A stretch of DNA of 64,000 nucleotides from Argyresthia goedartella (GCA_949825045.1 OX463812.1:6432661-6496660), one strand, 5' to 3'; counted from the first letter of the stretch, positions 9,054-19,275 are shown. Notes: generated by a model not told the origin, from the letters alone. A program made the numbers and translations.

Positions 9054-11599
9054 TTATTTACTGAATATACCATGATTTTGTTTAATAAATAAAAGAGCAT
9101 CAATATGATCAGGGCTCAGACGACTACGTCTGTCAGTTATTATTTGACCAGCAGCCGAAAATATTCGCTCAGCCGGAGTAGACGTTCCAGGTATACATAA
9201 AAATTTTAGTGCTATGTCTTTTAGTTTGTTCTGGCTATTGGACCAATACTGAATAGGATCTTCCGTCTCTGAAAGTAATGGTTTTTCTAAATATTGTCTT
9301 ATATCGATTATTGCATTACTCGTGTGATTTGTTGTTGGAGAATTATCCAGAAAATACAACAACCCAGAAAGTCTGCTTCTTTTAGAAGTGGAGGGCTCTG
9401 ATGATGTAGATGCGGTAGCAGTATTATCATTAAAGGATGCCAAGTAGTTGGAATACTCCCGTTGAATACATGAAACAGCTCTTTCAATGTCACCTTCAGT
9501 TTTGAACCCTTGTTTTTTAAAATGGGGATTCAACAACGTAGCAATCATACATGGGGTTCTCGTTTCATATGGTTTTAACCGTTGGTTCACAGAGGATCTA
9601 ATGGCAGCTATAACTTTTTTGGATGTTTCGGACCAATTCTCTTTCTCCATATCGCTCAACTTTAAACACAGTCCTTTTATTAGGGGTATGATTAATGATA
9701 TTGTGGCATATTTATCCCCTGATATTGCCTCTGTACAAATTTCAAAAGGTTCTAATATTTTTTCAAGTTCTTCGATCGTGTCATATTCTTCAGCTGTTAA
9801 GTTTTCAGGTGCCCGTTGGCACTGACAGATCACAATGGATAATTCGTCCCTTACTTTACGGATACGTTTTATCATTTCAAAGGTACTGTTCCACCTTGTC
9901 TCAGTTTGCTGGATTAATTTTGTTTCACTTTTATTGTGTCGTTTTAACTCAGCACATAATTTGCTTGTAGCTAATGTGCTGTGTCTAAAATATGTAACAA
10001 TATTTTTACATTTGTTTATCAGGTTTTTGAATTCTTCAATTTTGAAAATATCACGTACGAGACAATTGAGCGTATGGGCAAAGCAAGGAATATATCTATA
10101 TTGAAGATTGGAAGCTACTTTTAGCATTACTGCTGCGTTGTCCATAACCATCGCGACAACTTTACTGTCTACATTCCACTGTTCAAGTGTGTCTCTGGCA
10201 GCCTGAAATAAAAATCCACTTCATTACTATATTTCGCGATGAAAACCGTCCTATGTCCCATCCCAAGGTCATAGGACAGACAAACAGACAGACAGACGTT
10301 TCTAGCTCCACTTTAAAATAAAATTATGGTCTCATACGATTTTTACTTGCAACACAAATTTATTTATTTTTTGAGTATTCTCTTCTTTTTTGAATTGTAT
10401 GCCATTAACCCATAATTTCTAAAACCCCAAAATTACGAATTAATGTGGAACGTCACGCTCTGGGCGGGAATTTTAAATTTTAGCTGTTTTCTCAACTTTG
10501 TGATTAAACCGTGATACTGTCTATCCATTTGACTCAAATCGCGCTAGTAATACACTGTTACACGTCTTAATATGTATCAATATCCTAAAATAAAGCAATC
10601 ATTTTAACACGACTGTCTAAATTCGTGTTAAAATGAATTTACACAAGTATATACAATTGAATGCTTTATTCTAAGATATTAATACATATTATTAAGACGT
10701 GTAACAGTGTTTTTCTACCGCGGTTTGAGTCAAATAGATTAACTATCAAGAAGTTGAGAAAACAGCCAAAATTGAAAATTCCCGCCCAGACTGTGACGTT
10801 CCACCTTAAAGTCAAAAGTTAGATGTTGTTTTTTGGCGCGATTGTCAAACTTGAACTTTATCATCGATTTTAATTCAAAAACAGTAGTAAAAATTTGATT
10901 TTCTTTCACCCTGATCAACTCGATATGTGCACATTATGAAGATTCACACTGTATATTTGCATGTACTTTTATAATTTTACTCACCATAGTCAGCGATTCG
11001 GCATCGTGATGTCCTTCTATGTGTTTGGCCGTCAGGAGTGCTGATACAAACTTATTGTTGTTATCAATGAAGTGGGCGGTTATAGCTCCAATACCGAGAT
11101 TACTGACCGAGGTCCACATATCATAGGTGACAGCAATATGCAACACTTTATTTAGAACCTCGGCCAATTGAACTTTCATCTGATTATGTAATTGCGGTAA
11201 CAGTTGAGATGTCAAAGTAGTTCTTGATGGCATTTGATATTTTTGATCCAACGCGTTTACAAAATCTTTGATTCCTTGATGTTCTGACATCCGCAGAGGT
11301 TCCATATCAATGGCAACCATTTGAGTAAACAATTTGTCCAACATTTTTTTCCTTGTTGAATTATTAGCGTACGTTACGGTTTCAGCGACTGCTGCAGAAT
11401 TTTGGTTTTCATTGACTCCTTCACCAGATGCATTTATTATTGACAATAATTTTTCAGGATGTTTCCTTCGCAAATGTTCTTTCATGTTTGTGGTATTATT
11501 GCAAAATTTAAAACTTTTTTGGCATGTACTACACAACACATATTTACCAGTGGCTGATTTTGTGACATAAATCCACACCTTTGATGTTTTTTCACTCAT
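9054..11599 (-). CDS. hAT transposase with BED zinc finger, two exons (587 aa)
   Basis: Cut-and-paste transposase. Exon 1 is 11599-10985 and exon 2 is 10202-9054. The donor is ATG|GTGAGT and the acceptor TTTATTTCAG|GCT; both are phase 0, so the join SLTM-AARDTL keeps the frame. Start: the ATG at 11599 (MSEKTSK) in good context; the frame is open further but only to a GTG. A BED finger near the N-terminus has C23, C26, H42 and H47 (CSTC ... HLRRKH). The catalytic triad fits the hAT pattern: D160 in TYDMWTS, D226 in VMDNAAV and E550 in TPAERIFSAAG. The C-terminal hATC dimerisation region follows. The length is usual for the family and no internal stop is seen. A MITE lies entirely within the intron. 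Confidence 0.9.
10203..10984 (-). other. Intron of the hAT transposase gene
   Basis: 782 bp, bounded by GTGAGT (complement of 10979-10984) and TTTCAG (10203-10208). It contains MITE copy 2. If the MITE is removed, about 415 bp of intron remain. The splice call rests on consensus sites and on restoration of the transposase frame. Confidence 0.8.
10441..10808. mobile_element. MITE copy 2, flanked by TTAA, in the transposase intron
   Basis: Same family as 8030-8402. The left arm GTGGAACGTCAC follows TTAAT and the right arm GTGACGTTCCACC precedes TTAA, which suggests a TTAA target as used by piggyBac elements. No ORF. It is probably non-autonomous. Confidence 0.75.
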
Positions 11600-11766
11600 T
11601 TTGTACACCAAAGAAATCACATCAAAATATTTAATTATAACGCAAACGCACCACCTGGGTCTGAACTGTATTTAGAAGAAATTTACTTTCTACCCTCAAA
11701 AAAATCATAAATCTCTCGCACACATTTGAGTGACGTGACGGGCTTACGTTATGTATGACAGATTAC

Positions 11767-12074
11767 ACAACAATATAATCTTAACCGATACCTCGATCTA
11801 ATCGATTGTGTCGATAGTATCGATTTTATCGATTCTATCGCATTGCTTCTCACCATCGATACTATTGATATAATCGATTTAATTATCAGAAACAGCAATT
11901 ATAATCGATAAATCGATTATAATCGATTTAATTGGTACAATTATGTTAATCGATAGTATCGATCTAATCGATTATATCGATAGAATCGATACTAGATCGA
12001 TTTGTTAGATTACTTATATGTACTTAGGAGAATCGATTAATAATCGATATACGATCGATTATCCGGCAACACTA
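11767..12074 (-). repeat. Right long terminal inverted repeat of the hAT
   Basis: Reverse complement of the left terminus with scattered substitutions and a few short indels, for example around 12020-12050. It has the same ATCGAT density. The outermost 21 bp are identical to the left end. Confidence 0.85.
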
Positions 12075-12100
12075 GTGTGTCGTGATGTGTGTGTGTGTGT

Positions 12101-12488
12101 GGTGTCGTAGCCAAAGGGTGCCAAACGGGACCCTATTACTAAGCCTCCCCTGTCCGTCCGTCCGTATGTCTGTCATCAGGCTGTATCTCATGAGCCGTGA
12201 TAGTTAGACACATGAAATTTTCACAGATGATGTATTTCTGTTGCCGCTATAACAACAAATATTAAAAAACAGAATAGAATAAATATTTAAGGGGCTCCCT
12301 TTTAATACCAAATACAAACTTATGAATGCACCTGGTTACGTACATGGAGTGTAAAGTAGCCGCACCAATAATTTTGTAAACAACATTTTGCTATGTAAAA
12401 TCCAAACTATTCACTCCATACTATCCCTACCATTGTACGGTGTTACGGAACCCTTCTTGCGCGAGTTCGACTCGCACTTGACCGTTTT
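12101..12488 (-). repeat. SINE-like interspersed repeat, split by the Jockey insertion
   Basis: Minus-strand copy of the family whose head is AAACGGTCAAGTGCGAGTCG (right edge, 12488). It passes through the GTACGTAACCAGGTGCAT and GTTATAGCGGCAACAG blocks and a CGGA-rich microsatellite. Its last bases lie across the LINE at 1241-1260. The class (SINE or other) is not settled; no A or B box is evident. Confidence 0.8.
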
Positions 12489-12884
12489 AATTTAGTCTGA
12501 ATTTTTATAACAATACACACTGTTAAGTTTCCAGCTCTCTACATAAGTTCATGAATAAAACCACAGATGCTATTAAGACAAGACTTCTGACAGGCGGACG
12601 GTCAGAGAACGCTTAGAAATAGGGTCCCGTTGGTGCGCTTGGGTACCGAAACCGAAAAACAAATTCGGAAACAGAAACTACAACATGGTTATTGCCTGAA
12701 ATGGATTACCAAATGGAATCCTTGAAACTCCATAGATGCGGCGATGGGCTAGCCCCCTGTCACGCAGCAAAATGTGGGCACAGCTGTGCCTCTCCCAACC
12801 CTATTGGAAAAAGAGAACAATTTAAATGACCACCAAAATATTTTTTTCTTACCAAAATGGATAAAGCATCACCAAAAGTTGCAG
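12489..12884. other. No gene seen; degraded SINE-like tail near 12575-12645
   Basis: The GGCGGACGGTCAGAG and ATAGGGTCCCGTTGGTGCGC stretches resemble the 3' half of the same SINE-like family in plus orientation, heavily diverged. Nothing else is recognised. Confidence 0.4.
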
Positions 12885-13135
12885 AAAATATCAGGGCAAA
12901 ATACTGCGGTAGCTTAGGTGAAGGGTAAAGGGGGTGGGCGAAGCGAAGCCCCCTTTATCCTTCGTGTTAGGTTGAACATGTAAGGACAACAAAAAATACT
13001 TAAAACATAAACTTAAGTACACAAAACATAAAAAGAAGTTTGGTGATCACTTATCCAAACACAATTTGGTGGACATTTATCCATTCTGGCAGTCATTTCG
13101 AGTTTATTGGTAGTAAAATAGGTGCGTTTTTGCTA
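12885..13135 (+). repeat. Interspersed repeat of the CAGGGCAAAATACTGCGG family, copy 1
   Basis: Matches 62430-62690 closely and 30915-31130 and 54715-54805 partly. A shared palindromic core around GGGTGGGCGAAGCGAAGCCC is followed by TTTATCCTTCG. No ORF and no clear termini. Confidence 0.7.
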
Positions 13136-13192
13136 ATCCTTAAGGGGACTGTAGCGACGCGTCGTCGTCACCAAACGGCATGTTGCTAGAAT

Positions 13193-13258
13193 CGCGCCCC
13201 CTCCACCCCTCCCCCCCTCCCCCCGCCCCCGGCCCCCCGCCCCCCGCCCCCCGCCGCG
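13193..13258. repeat. C-rich low-complexity tract
   Basis: A long run of C with interspersed T, G and A, including blocks of CCCCCCG. An open frame across it on the minus strand is a compositional artefact. Confidence 0.85.
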
Positions 13259-13425
13259 CCGTGTGGAATGTGCATATTACATTGCTCGCTGCGCACTGTC
13301 TCGGCGAGGAATAGTCGGTGGCGCACCGGCCTTTGTTGGAGGCTTTGTTCCTTGGATCACTTTGTAATCGCGGGGCAGATACAGAATTAAACAATACTAG
13401 ATGTCTCAAAATCTATTTAACTTCC

Positions 13426-13694
13426 TATACGAGGTGACATTTAATTAGCTGACCATATTTTTGGGAATGATATTGCCCATTATTATGATTAACTTCCCCA
13501 AGAAACATATGGTCGTAACTGAAAAAAGGTGGGTCTCCCATAACAACTTGTAATCAGCTGATCGGGTCAATGTACTGAGGGACGAAAAATATTTTTCATT
13601 TGCGAACTTATGTGTATTTGGGAAAGTTATTCATATTGATCGGTGATATCATTACCAAAAATATGGTCAGCTACTTAAATGCCACCTTGTATAC
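13426..13694. mobile_element. MITE with TACAAGGTGACATTTAATTA-type termini, copy 1
   Basis: The left arm GAGGTGACATTTAATTAGCT at 13431 faces the right arm AGCTACTTAAATGCCACCTT ending near 13690. The inner arms carry ACCATATTTTTGGGAATGAT and its complement. Related copies lie at 28235-28504 and 40521-40766. No ORF. Confidence 0.75.
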
Positions 13695-13839
13695 TAGTGC
13701 CTCTGTGAGCCGTAGACCTCGTGAGTGATACAGGAAATTTAGTTTTTCTTTTTTTTACTTCCCCTCATACCCCGACCTCTTATAATATACCGGATGAACG
13801 AGTGAAATGATTATAAATACAAATATTCAGACTGTATTT

Positions 13840-13960
13840 TCTTTCAATACCACATACAAACTTATGAATGCACCTGGTTACGTACATGGAGTATTAAAGT
13901 AGCCGCACCATTAACTTTGAAAACTGCATTTTGTTATCTAAAATCGAACCTATTGACTTT
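13840..13960 (-). repeat. Partial copy of the SINE-like family
   Basis: The AATACCACATACAAACTTAT, GTACATGGAGT and AGTAGCCGCACC blocks match the middle of the full copies at 41247 and 48759. Head and tail are missing. Confidence 0.7.
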
Positions 13961-14537
13961 TCACTAAAGCTTATGTAATTTTTACAATATTTACAAAATA
14001 AACTACACATAATTTGTTTTAACATTAAACTACACATCTATCGAATCATTTGGGCTGTAGCGGTTTTTCTAGAAGATTCAACCCCACAACTCCGCCATTT
14101 TGTAAAAATTCCAAAAACTGAATGGACAAAAAAATATACTGCTCACAAAAAATCACGAGAACTAATTGAGAAATGCGGACATCCGGACATACGAAAGCAT
14201 TTTTGCCTAATCCTGAAACGAAGACGCTTCGAACGCCTCAATAAATGAAACTCTCGTCTCGGTAAAACTCGAAAATGGACGACGAATTATCTTTTGTATT
14301 GAAAGTTCAGCCCTCGTGCAATAGATGGCGTTGGTAGCGGTCCTTCGTTTGCCAGCTGCGCGATGCAGAGAGTTGTTAAGCAAAGAGTCTGATGCGTGAG
14401 GCTGAGTATGACGATGATGATAGCGCCTCTAAAATGATGGACATGTCATAAACATAAACATTTACATACAGAAACATACATTGCGTCTAGTCCCAAAGCA
14501 GGTCACCCTGTGTCGTGGGAACAGCGACGTCACACAC
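13961..14537. other. No gene or classifiable repeat seen
   Basis: AT-rich with short open frames only. Nothing recognised on either strand. Confidence 0.3.
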
Positions 14538-15030
14538 ATAATAGTAGGTTATGTGACTGCTGCGTAATGGAGGGCACTAAAACTCGAGAGTGGGTTTATG
14601 AAACGAGCCGAAGGCGAGTTTCATAATAATATCACTCGAGAGTTTTAATGCCTAATTATGTACAGTTACATACACTAGTTTATCTACACACATATCATAA
14701 GCTCTCTTTGATGTGTTCAGAAACCGCATGATTGACCGGCATTGTGGTTCTGCTTGTTCTTTAGTACCAGCTTCTCGCAGGCGGGCGTCGGCGTTCGAAA
14801 TTTGAATGTCAGTACCAACTTCACAGACAAACTAGGGACGGCACGCGGGTGGGCGTCGGCGTTCGAAATTTGAATCTCATTATATGTAGAAAAACTACAC
14901 ATAATGACCATTATGTGTAGTTTTCCAGATACGAAACGAGTTTTTACCAAGTAATTTAACATAATGCTGATCGTAACGTGCGGTTTTTGAACGCAGTAAA
15001 GAGGGTTTATGAAACGTGTATAGATAAATA
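14538..15030 (+). repeat. Palindromic repeat family R, locus A
   Basis: Starts ATAATAGTAGGTTATGTGAC. A nested hairpin follows (ACTCGAGAGT ... ATGAAACGAGCCGAAGGCGA ... ACTCGAGAGT). Then come an inner block TTTATCTACACACATATCAT, two copies of GCGTCGGCGTTCGAAATTTG about 65 bp apart, and a terminal block ending AGTAAAGAGGGTTTATGA, which is an inverted version of the inner one. Seven loci occur in the window. The short open frames are not conserved as proteins. The class is unknown. Confidence 0.8.
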
Positions 15031-15039
15031 CATAAATAT

Positions 15040-15252
15040 AGCCCATTAATGTCCACACCGAGGGTCACAGGCCATACTCCAGCACGCTGGCTCAGTGCGG
15101 GTCGATGGAGGAGTTTTACGACCACTACCACGTCGCGATGGTAGGCGGGACCTACAGCAACGTGCCATCCGAAACATTGAACGTCCGTTAATGTACTTAA
15201 GATATAGTAATTATCTCATTGGTACACGGTCAGGATTAGAACCTGCATCTAA
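15040..15252 (-). repeat. tRNA-derived SINE, family U, copy 1 (degraded head)
   Basis: Shares GCTGGCTCAGTGCGGGT, AATGTACTTAAGATA and TTGGTACACGGTCAGGATT with 45062-45354. On the minus strand the second copy has a tRNA-like B box (GGTTCGAATCC); here it is mutated. Confidence 0.65.
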
Positions 15253-15517
15253 ACATATACATATATATAGTTCTTATTTATCTTGCTCTGCTTGCTTGCA
15301 GCTGCGATCTAAAAACCGGGAACTCTTGCTTGGGAGGCAGGACCTCGAACCGCAACATTCAGTTTTGTGACCGGGAACTATGAGATCAATAAAAACAAAT
15401 ACAAATACAAAAACATTTATTTCACCCAAAAATGTAGTGCCTAAAATATGTTCAGAAGTTCAAATGTCTCTTTAGGCGGAGGAATTAAACTCGTAATTTA
15501 ATAACATAATATAATAT

Positions 15518-15756
15518 ACCTTGGACTCAATTTACACACATTGATCTAGCCCTAAACTTGGATTCCCTGTATCTTGTGTACTAGACAACTATACACATAC
15601 TTATATAGATAACTATTATACTTAGATAGATAAGCAACCATGACTAGGGTACACACATCCGTTCTCATCAAACAAATATTTGCCCCCGCTGGGACTCGAA
15701 ACCGGGACCCTTAGCTTCGTAGGCAGGGACACTGCCGACTCGGCCATTCGGGTCGT
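15518..15756 (-). repeat. tRNA-derived SINE, family T, copy 1
   Basis: On the minus strand it begins GACCCGAATGGCCGAGTCGG with a B-box-like GGTTTCGAGTCCC. It continues through ATTTGTTTGATGAGAACGG and TACACAAGATACAGGGAATC to ATGTGTGTAAATTGAGTCC. A tRNA-like head with A and B boxes and a unique body is the usual SINE layout. Confidence 0.8.
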
Positions 15757-15798
15757 CTTTATTGGTGAATGGAAAGAAAGCTACCTAAGGCTCCTGTA

Positions 15799-15897
15799 TT
15801 TATCTGTGTAAGTATGTGTTTCGTTGTCTAGTACCCAAGATACAGCGACTCCTAGTTTGGGGCTAGATCAATGTGTGTAAATAGTTTCCAAGGTTTT
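15799..15897 (+). repeat. SINE family T, 3' fragment
   Basis: The GTAGTACCCAAGATACAG-type block and CTAGTTTGGGGCTAGATCAA match the 3' half of family T, in opposite orientation to copy 1 just upstream. Confidence 0.7.
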
Positions 15898-16611
15898 ACT
15901 ATTACATACTACTTATAATATTCTTACGCCTTTATACCGGAAGAGGGGTAGACAGAGACTAAAGGCCTCCACTTGCTACGATCCTGGCCTACCTACATCT
16001 CTCGCTTCCTTAATTTTCATAAGTCTCTTCATACAAGTTCGCCGATTACGGGTACTTCTTGTTTGCCCCTCCACTAACAAATCACCAGTTTCCCGTCCCC
16101 GTTCCCGTCCGTTCCCCATTATCAATTCCCGTTACTAATCTACGAGAATGATCTCGAGCAATCAATATGCAATTCCATCTTCCCCGAGTGTGATTCGAAT
16201 CGTGTTTGGCGTCACTGCAATAGTAACCCAGCACTCAGACTAGTACTAAATGATTCATCAATACATTTGCACAGACAGTAATATCTCTGCTAATTGATAT
16301 AACGCAGTATGTTTGCGTAATCAACGAATGCGAGTGACATACAAATCAATAAAGTTTTGAAACTTGAGTCACATGATATACGTCGCGCCACGTGTTATGA
16401 GCGGGGGCCTTGAATGCGCATAGTCACTTTTCAGTACCTGTACATACGTGCAGTAAGTCCCGCCAACGTCGCCCAGCGCTCTTAATTCGTGGCGCGAGGT
16501 ATACCTTTGGCTACTCTCCGACCCCCTCCACCTCACGCTTCATCCCCCATAACTGCATAACGTATTTTTTTGGGACAACTTAGTATGATAGGTTCGATAA
16601 AAACGACAGAG
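15898..16611. other. No gene seen; mixed AT-rich and GC-rich sequence
   Basis: 15940-16000 (AGAGGGGTAGACAGAGACTA) looks like a diverged interspersed repeat. 16380-16520 is GC-rich but has no convincing frame, tRNA or promoter consensus. Confidence 0.3.
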
Positions 16612-17345
16612 GCAAGAATAATCAGAGACAGTCCGTCAATTCACACTTTTAAAAGTCGTTTGAAAGAAGTCTCTTCCATGATTAGAATTAGTATTCCTTT
16701 GTATCTACAATTTTACATATGTTACAAATTTATATAAGTAACACCTTTTTTTAGTACTATGTAGATATTGGAAGGTAAGTAGTTTATTATTTTTTATCTA
16801 CACACGTATCATAAACCCTCTTTACTGCGTCCAAAAAACATACGTTACGACCAGCATAATGATAAACTTCTTGGTAAAAACTCATTTCTTATCTGAATGT
16901 TAATCATTATGACCATAATGTACCAAAATTTGTCAAATTATGACATTCAAATTTCGAACGCCGACGCCCGCATGCGTCTGTAAAGTTGGTACTACGGGAT
17001 AAGCAAAACAAGTGTAGAGCAATGATCAATGCCACAATGCCGGTCGAACATGCGGTTCCTGAACACATCAAAGAGAGCTTATGATATTTGTGTAGATAAA
17101 CTAGTGTATGTAACTGTACATAATTAGGCATTAAAACTCTCGAGTATTAATGCCCTCCATTATTTAGCAGTCACATAAACTACTATTATTAACATTTTTA
17201 TTGTTGTGCACAAAGTTCTACCTTTAGTTCCTTTTTTTCCTCTCCATTCTAGGTTTGCTGGAAGAAATCTCTTGTCTCGCCTTTGTACATGTTCTTTCCT
17301 TTCTATTTGTTTCGTTTTTACTGTTTTGTGCCATAAAGTATACTA
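16612..17345 (+). pseudogene. CR1/Kiri-type LINE 3' fragment, interrupted by repeat R
   Basis: 16618-16680 encodes IRDSPSIHTFKSRL, the conserved end of the CR1-type RT seen at 18601 and 23608. After the R copy (16793-17189) the LINE 3'UTR resumes with CTAGGTTTGCTGGAAGAAAT at about 17250 and a CATAAAGTA signal near 17330. Confidence 0.7.
16793..17189 (-). repeat. Repeat family R, locus B
   Basis: Opposite orientation to locus A: starts TTATCTACACACGTATCATA and ends CATAAACTACTATTATT. The central hairpin is deleted. Only one GACGCCCGCATGCGT unit remains. Inserted in a CR1 3' region. Confidence 0.75.
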
Positions 17346-18089
17346 CGTTTAATACAATAATCAAGAGAACTTTTTCTATTATTCGTCTTAACCTCTTTTT
17401 TGTGAAATCAACAGTTTTAGCAAAAGATCGCGTGCTGCGTTTCGGCCAAAAGTACATTTCCACGCCAACACGTAGTAGGAGTGAGTAGCGCATTTCTCAA
17501 GGTTCCGTAGCCTCTCAATACTAAGCCTCCGCTGTTCCAGCTGTTCAGCCATCCGTCCGCACGTCCGTCTCATTCCGTCCGTCTGTCCGGTCTTCCGGCT
17601 GTCTGATGAACCGTTACAGGTAGACAGTTTAAATGTTCACAAAGTTTGATTTTTATTATTTCATTTCATTTTTCATTTTATTGCGATAAATTACAGTATT
17701 TGCTACAGATCTTAAGTAATATAATATAATGTGCTAATGTAATTTTACCAATGGCGGCATGGCAATTTAATAATCATAATTATCAATAGAATTAAATTAG
17801 ATTAAGTAAATTAGATTAACATTAGAGAAAATTAGATAATAGTATTTTCCGCTTGGAAAAACAAAAAAATACATAATCATAAATAATTTTATAAAAACAT
17901 TATTTTATTATTATTATACATAAATATAATATGAACAACACGCGTTTTATGAAGGGAAAGATGATAATGATTCCCTATTTGGTCACCTATTAAAAGTTCT
18001 GTATACTACTAATCTACAATTGATAGTATAGGTAGATCTCATACATGAGCACGGATGGGCAATACCTTAACAGTAAAGCTTAAACAGTA
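17346..18089. other. No gene seen; AT-rich
   Basis: Includes a short CCGTCCGTC microsatellite and a repeat-like block at 17500-17640 (TAGACAGTTTAAATGTTCAC). Otherwise AT-rich unique-looking sequence. Confidence 0.3.
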
Positions 18090-18363
18090 AGCATTTATTA
18101 CCATAATGTATCAATTTTCGACAAATTATAACATTCAAATTTCGAATGCCGACGCCTGCCTGCATGCCGCCCTGAGTTTGTCTGAGAAGTTGGTACTACT
18201 GAACAAGCTTAGCAACTGCAGAGCAATTATCAATGCCACAATGCCGGTCGAACATGCGGTACCTGAACACATTAAAGAGAACTAATGATATGTGTGTAGA
18301 TATACTAGTGTATGTAACTGTACATAATTAGGCATTATGTATCAGCCACATGAACTACTATTA
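18090..18363 (-). repeat. Repeat family R, locus C (partial)
   Basis: Contains AACATTCAAATTTCGAATGC, GGTCGAACATGCGGTACCTG and GTGTATGTAACTGTACATAA. The outer hairpin end is degraded and the opposite terminus is missing. Confidence 0.7.
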
Positions 18364-18600
18364 CTGTTGGATAATTACATGTCTCTTAGAGCACGTCATT
18401 TATTTGATACTAGGTGTACGTTCCAAAAGCAGACACTTCTCAGAGAAAACCGCACAAGTAACTCTGAGGTAGCTACGAAATTACAATGGTTGGTAACTAC
18501 GTATGCAAGATATAATCAAATGCGAGCCAAAGAGTTGCGCATTTAAATATACAGGAAATGACTGAAAGTAAACTTTTTAACTAATTAGTTTATAACGTTA

Positions 18601-19275
18601 TTGGTGGGGGCTACTTTACTACTTGATTTATATCGCAAGGAGCTGGGATGGCTTCCGATCCGTCTTCGCCGTGATATACACATTCTCTCTTATCTATTCA
18701 ATATTTTGCGAAATCCCCGCTACCCCACATATCTTCGAGAACGTTTTAAGTTTATTTTGCCCAGGGATAGTAATCGGAGATCCCACATGGTGTCTCTCCT
18801 GTCAACTCCCCGGCATAACACTGCCGCCTACAAACACTATTTTAGGTTAAGGGCAATCCGACTGTGGAACGCACTTCCCTGCACTATTAGGGATAGTCCC
18901 TCAATTTTCACTTTTAAGAAAAGATTGAAAGCGTATTTCCTTTCTCTTCCGTAAGCGGCATCATATTTATGTAAGTATATGTATGATATTTTGTAGTATA
19001 TATGTACATGCTATCTAGTGTATTTTATATAGTTGAGATATATATATTTTTATTAGGTATATTTTATTTATATTTTAAAAGTAATTTTCGTACGTATGTA
19101 TACAGTTTTATTGCGCACTAGGACTGTCCTTTTTCATAAACACTCCTGTCTTGCCTAGGTTTGCTGGAAGAAATCTCTTTTTAGAGATAAGCTCGCCTTT
19201 ACCTATAAAATTTATTGCAACTGTCTGTTTATCTATGTTTTCTGTGCAATAAAGAATATGAATATGATTTTGATT
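18601..19275 (+). pseudogene. CR1/Kiri-type LINE 3' end with RT C-terminus
   Basis: 5'-truncated copy. 18601-18954 stays open and encodes the RT C-terminal region: ELGWLPIRLRRDIHILSYL, RNPRYPTYLRERF, LRAIRLWNALPCTIRDSPS and FKKRLKAYFLSLP, ending at the native stop. The 3'UTR follows, with GGTTTGCTGGAAGAAATCTC at 19161 and GTGCAATAAAGAATATGAAT as the tail. The 3'UTR is nearly identical to 56931-57255, so the two belong to one subfamily. Confidence 0.85.

Larger units (their letters stand above)
6812..12074 (-). mobile_element. hAT DNA transposon, 5.26 kb, apparently complete
   Basis: Perfect 21-bp termini start TAGTGTTGCCGGATAATCGA at 6812 and close with the reverse complement at 12074; the TAGNG start fits the hAT consensus. 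An exact 8-bp duplication flanks it. The inverted similarity extends about 300 bp inward at each end, which is very long for hAT. Inside, on the minus strand, is a BED-finger hAT transposase in two exons. Other contents are a degraded BESS-like exon on the plus strand (7395-7836), two copies of a MITE (8030-8402 and 10441-10808), and a short lepidopteran repeat fragment (8777-8875). The element interrupts the Jockey LINE, so it is the younger insertion. Intact ends, duplication and reading frame suggest it could be autonomous. Confidence 0.92.
1261..12100 (-). mobile_element. Jockey-type LINE with two intact ORFs, split by a hAT element
   Basis: A non-LTR retrotransposon on the minus strand. 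Its 5' end is at the right and its 3' end at about 1261. It carries a gag-like ORF1 (4219-6303) and an endonuclease-RT ORF2 (1521-4226) that overlap by 8 bp. It is strikingly GC-rich compared with the AT-rich surroundings. The 3'UTR holds two diverged copies of a roughly 40-bp unit (about 1427-1467 and 1498-1536, sharing GTGCTTTCGCC and TTACACTGGCGACA-type cores). There is no A-tail at the 3' boundary; the element ends in CCACAC on its own strand. A 12-bp target duplication (one mismatch) brackets 1261-12100. The hAT transposon at 6812-12074 sits in its 5' region. Both ORFs are uninterrupted, so the copy is young. Clade assignment rests on the ORF2 endonuclease plus RT and on the triple CCHC of ORF1. 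Confidence 0.8.

Noticed and set aside
13140..13409. 89-codon minus-strand ORF
   Set aside because: It runs through the C-rich tract, which yields a glycine-rich artefact.
18337..18546. 69-codon plus-strand ORF before the CR1 fragment
   Set aside because: Starts within the R locus C edge and has no recognisable motif.
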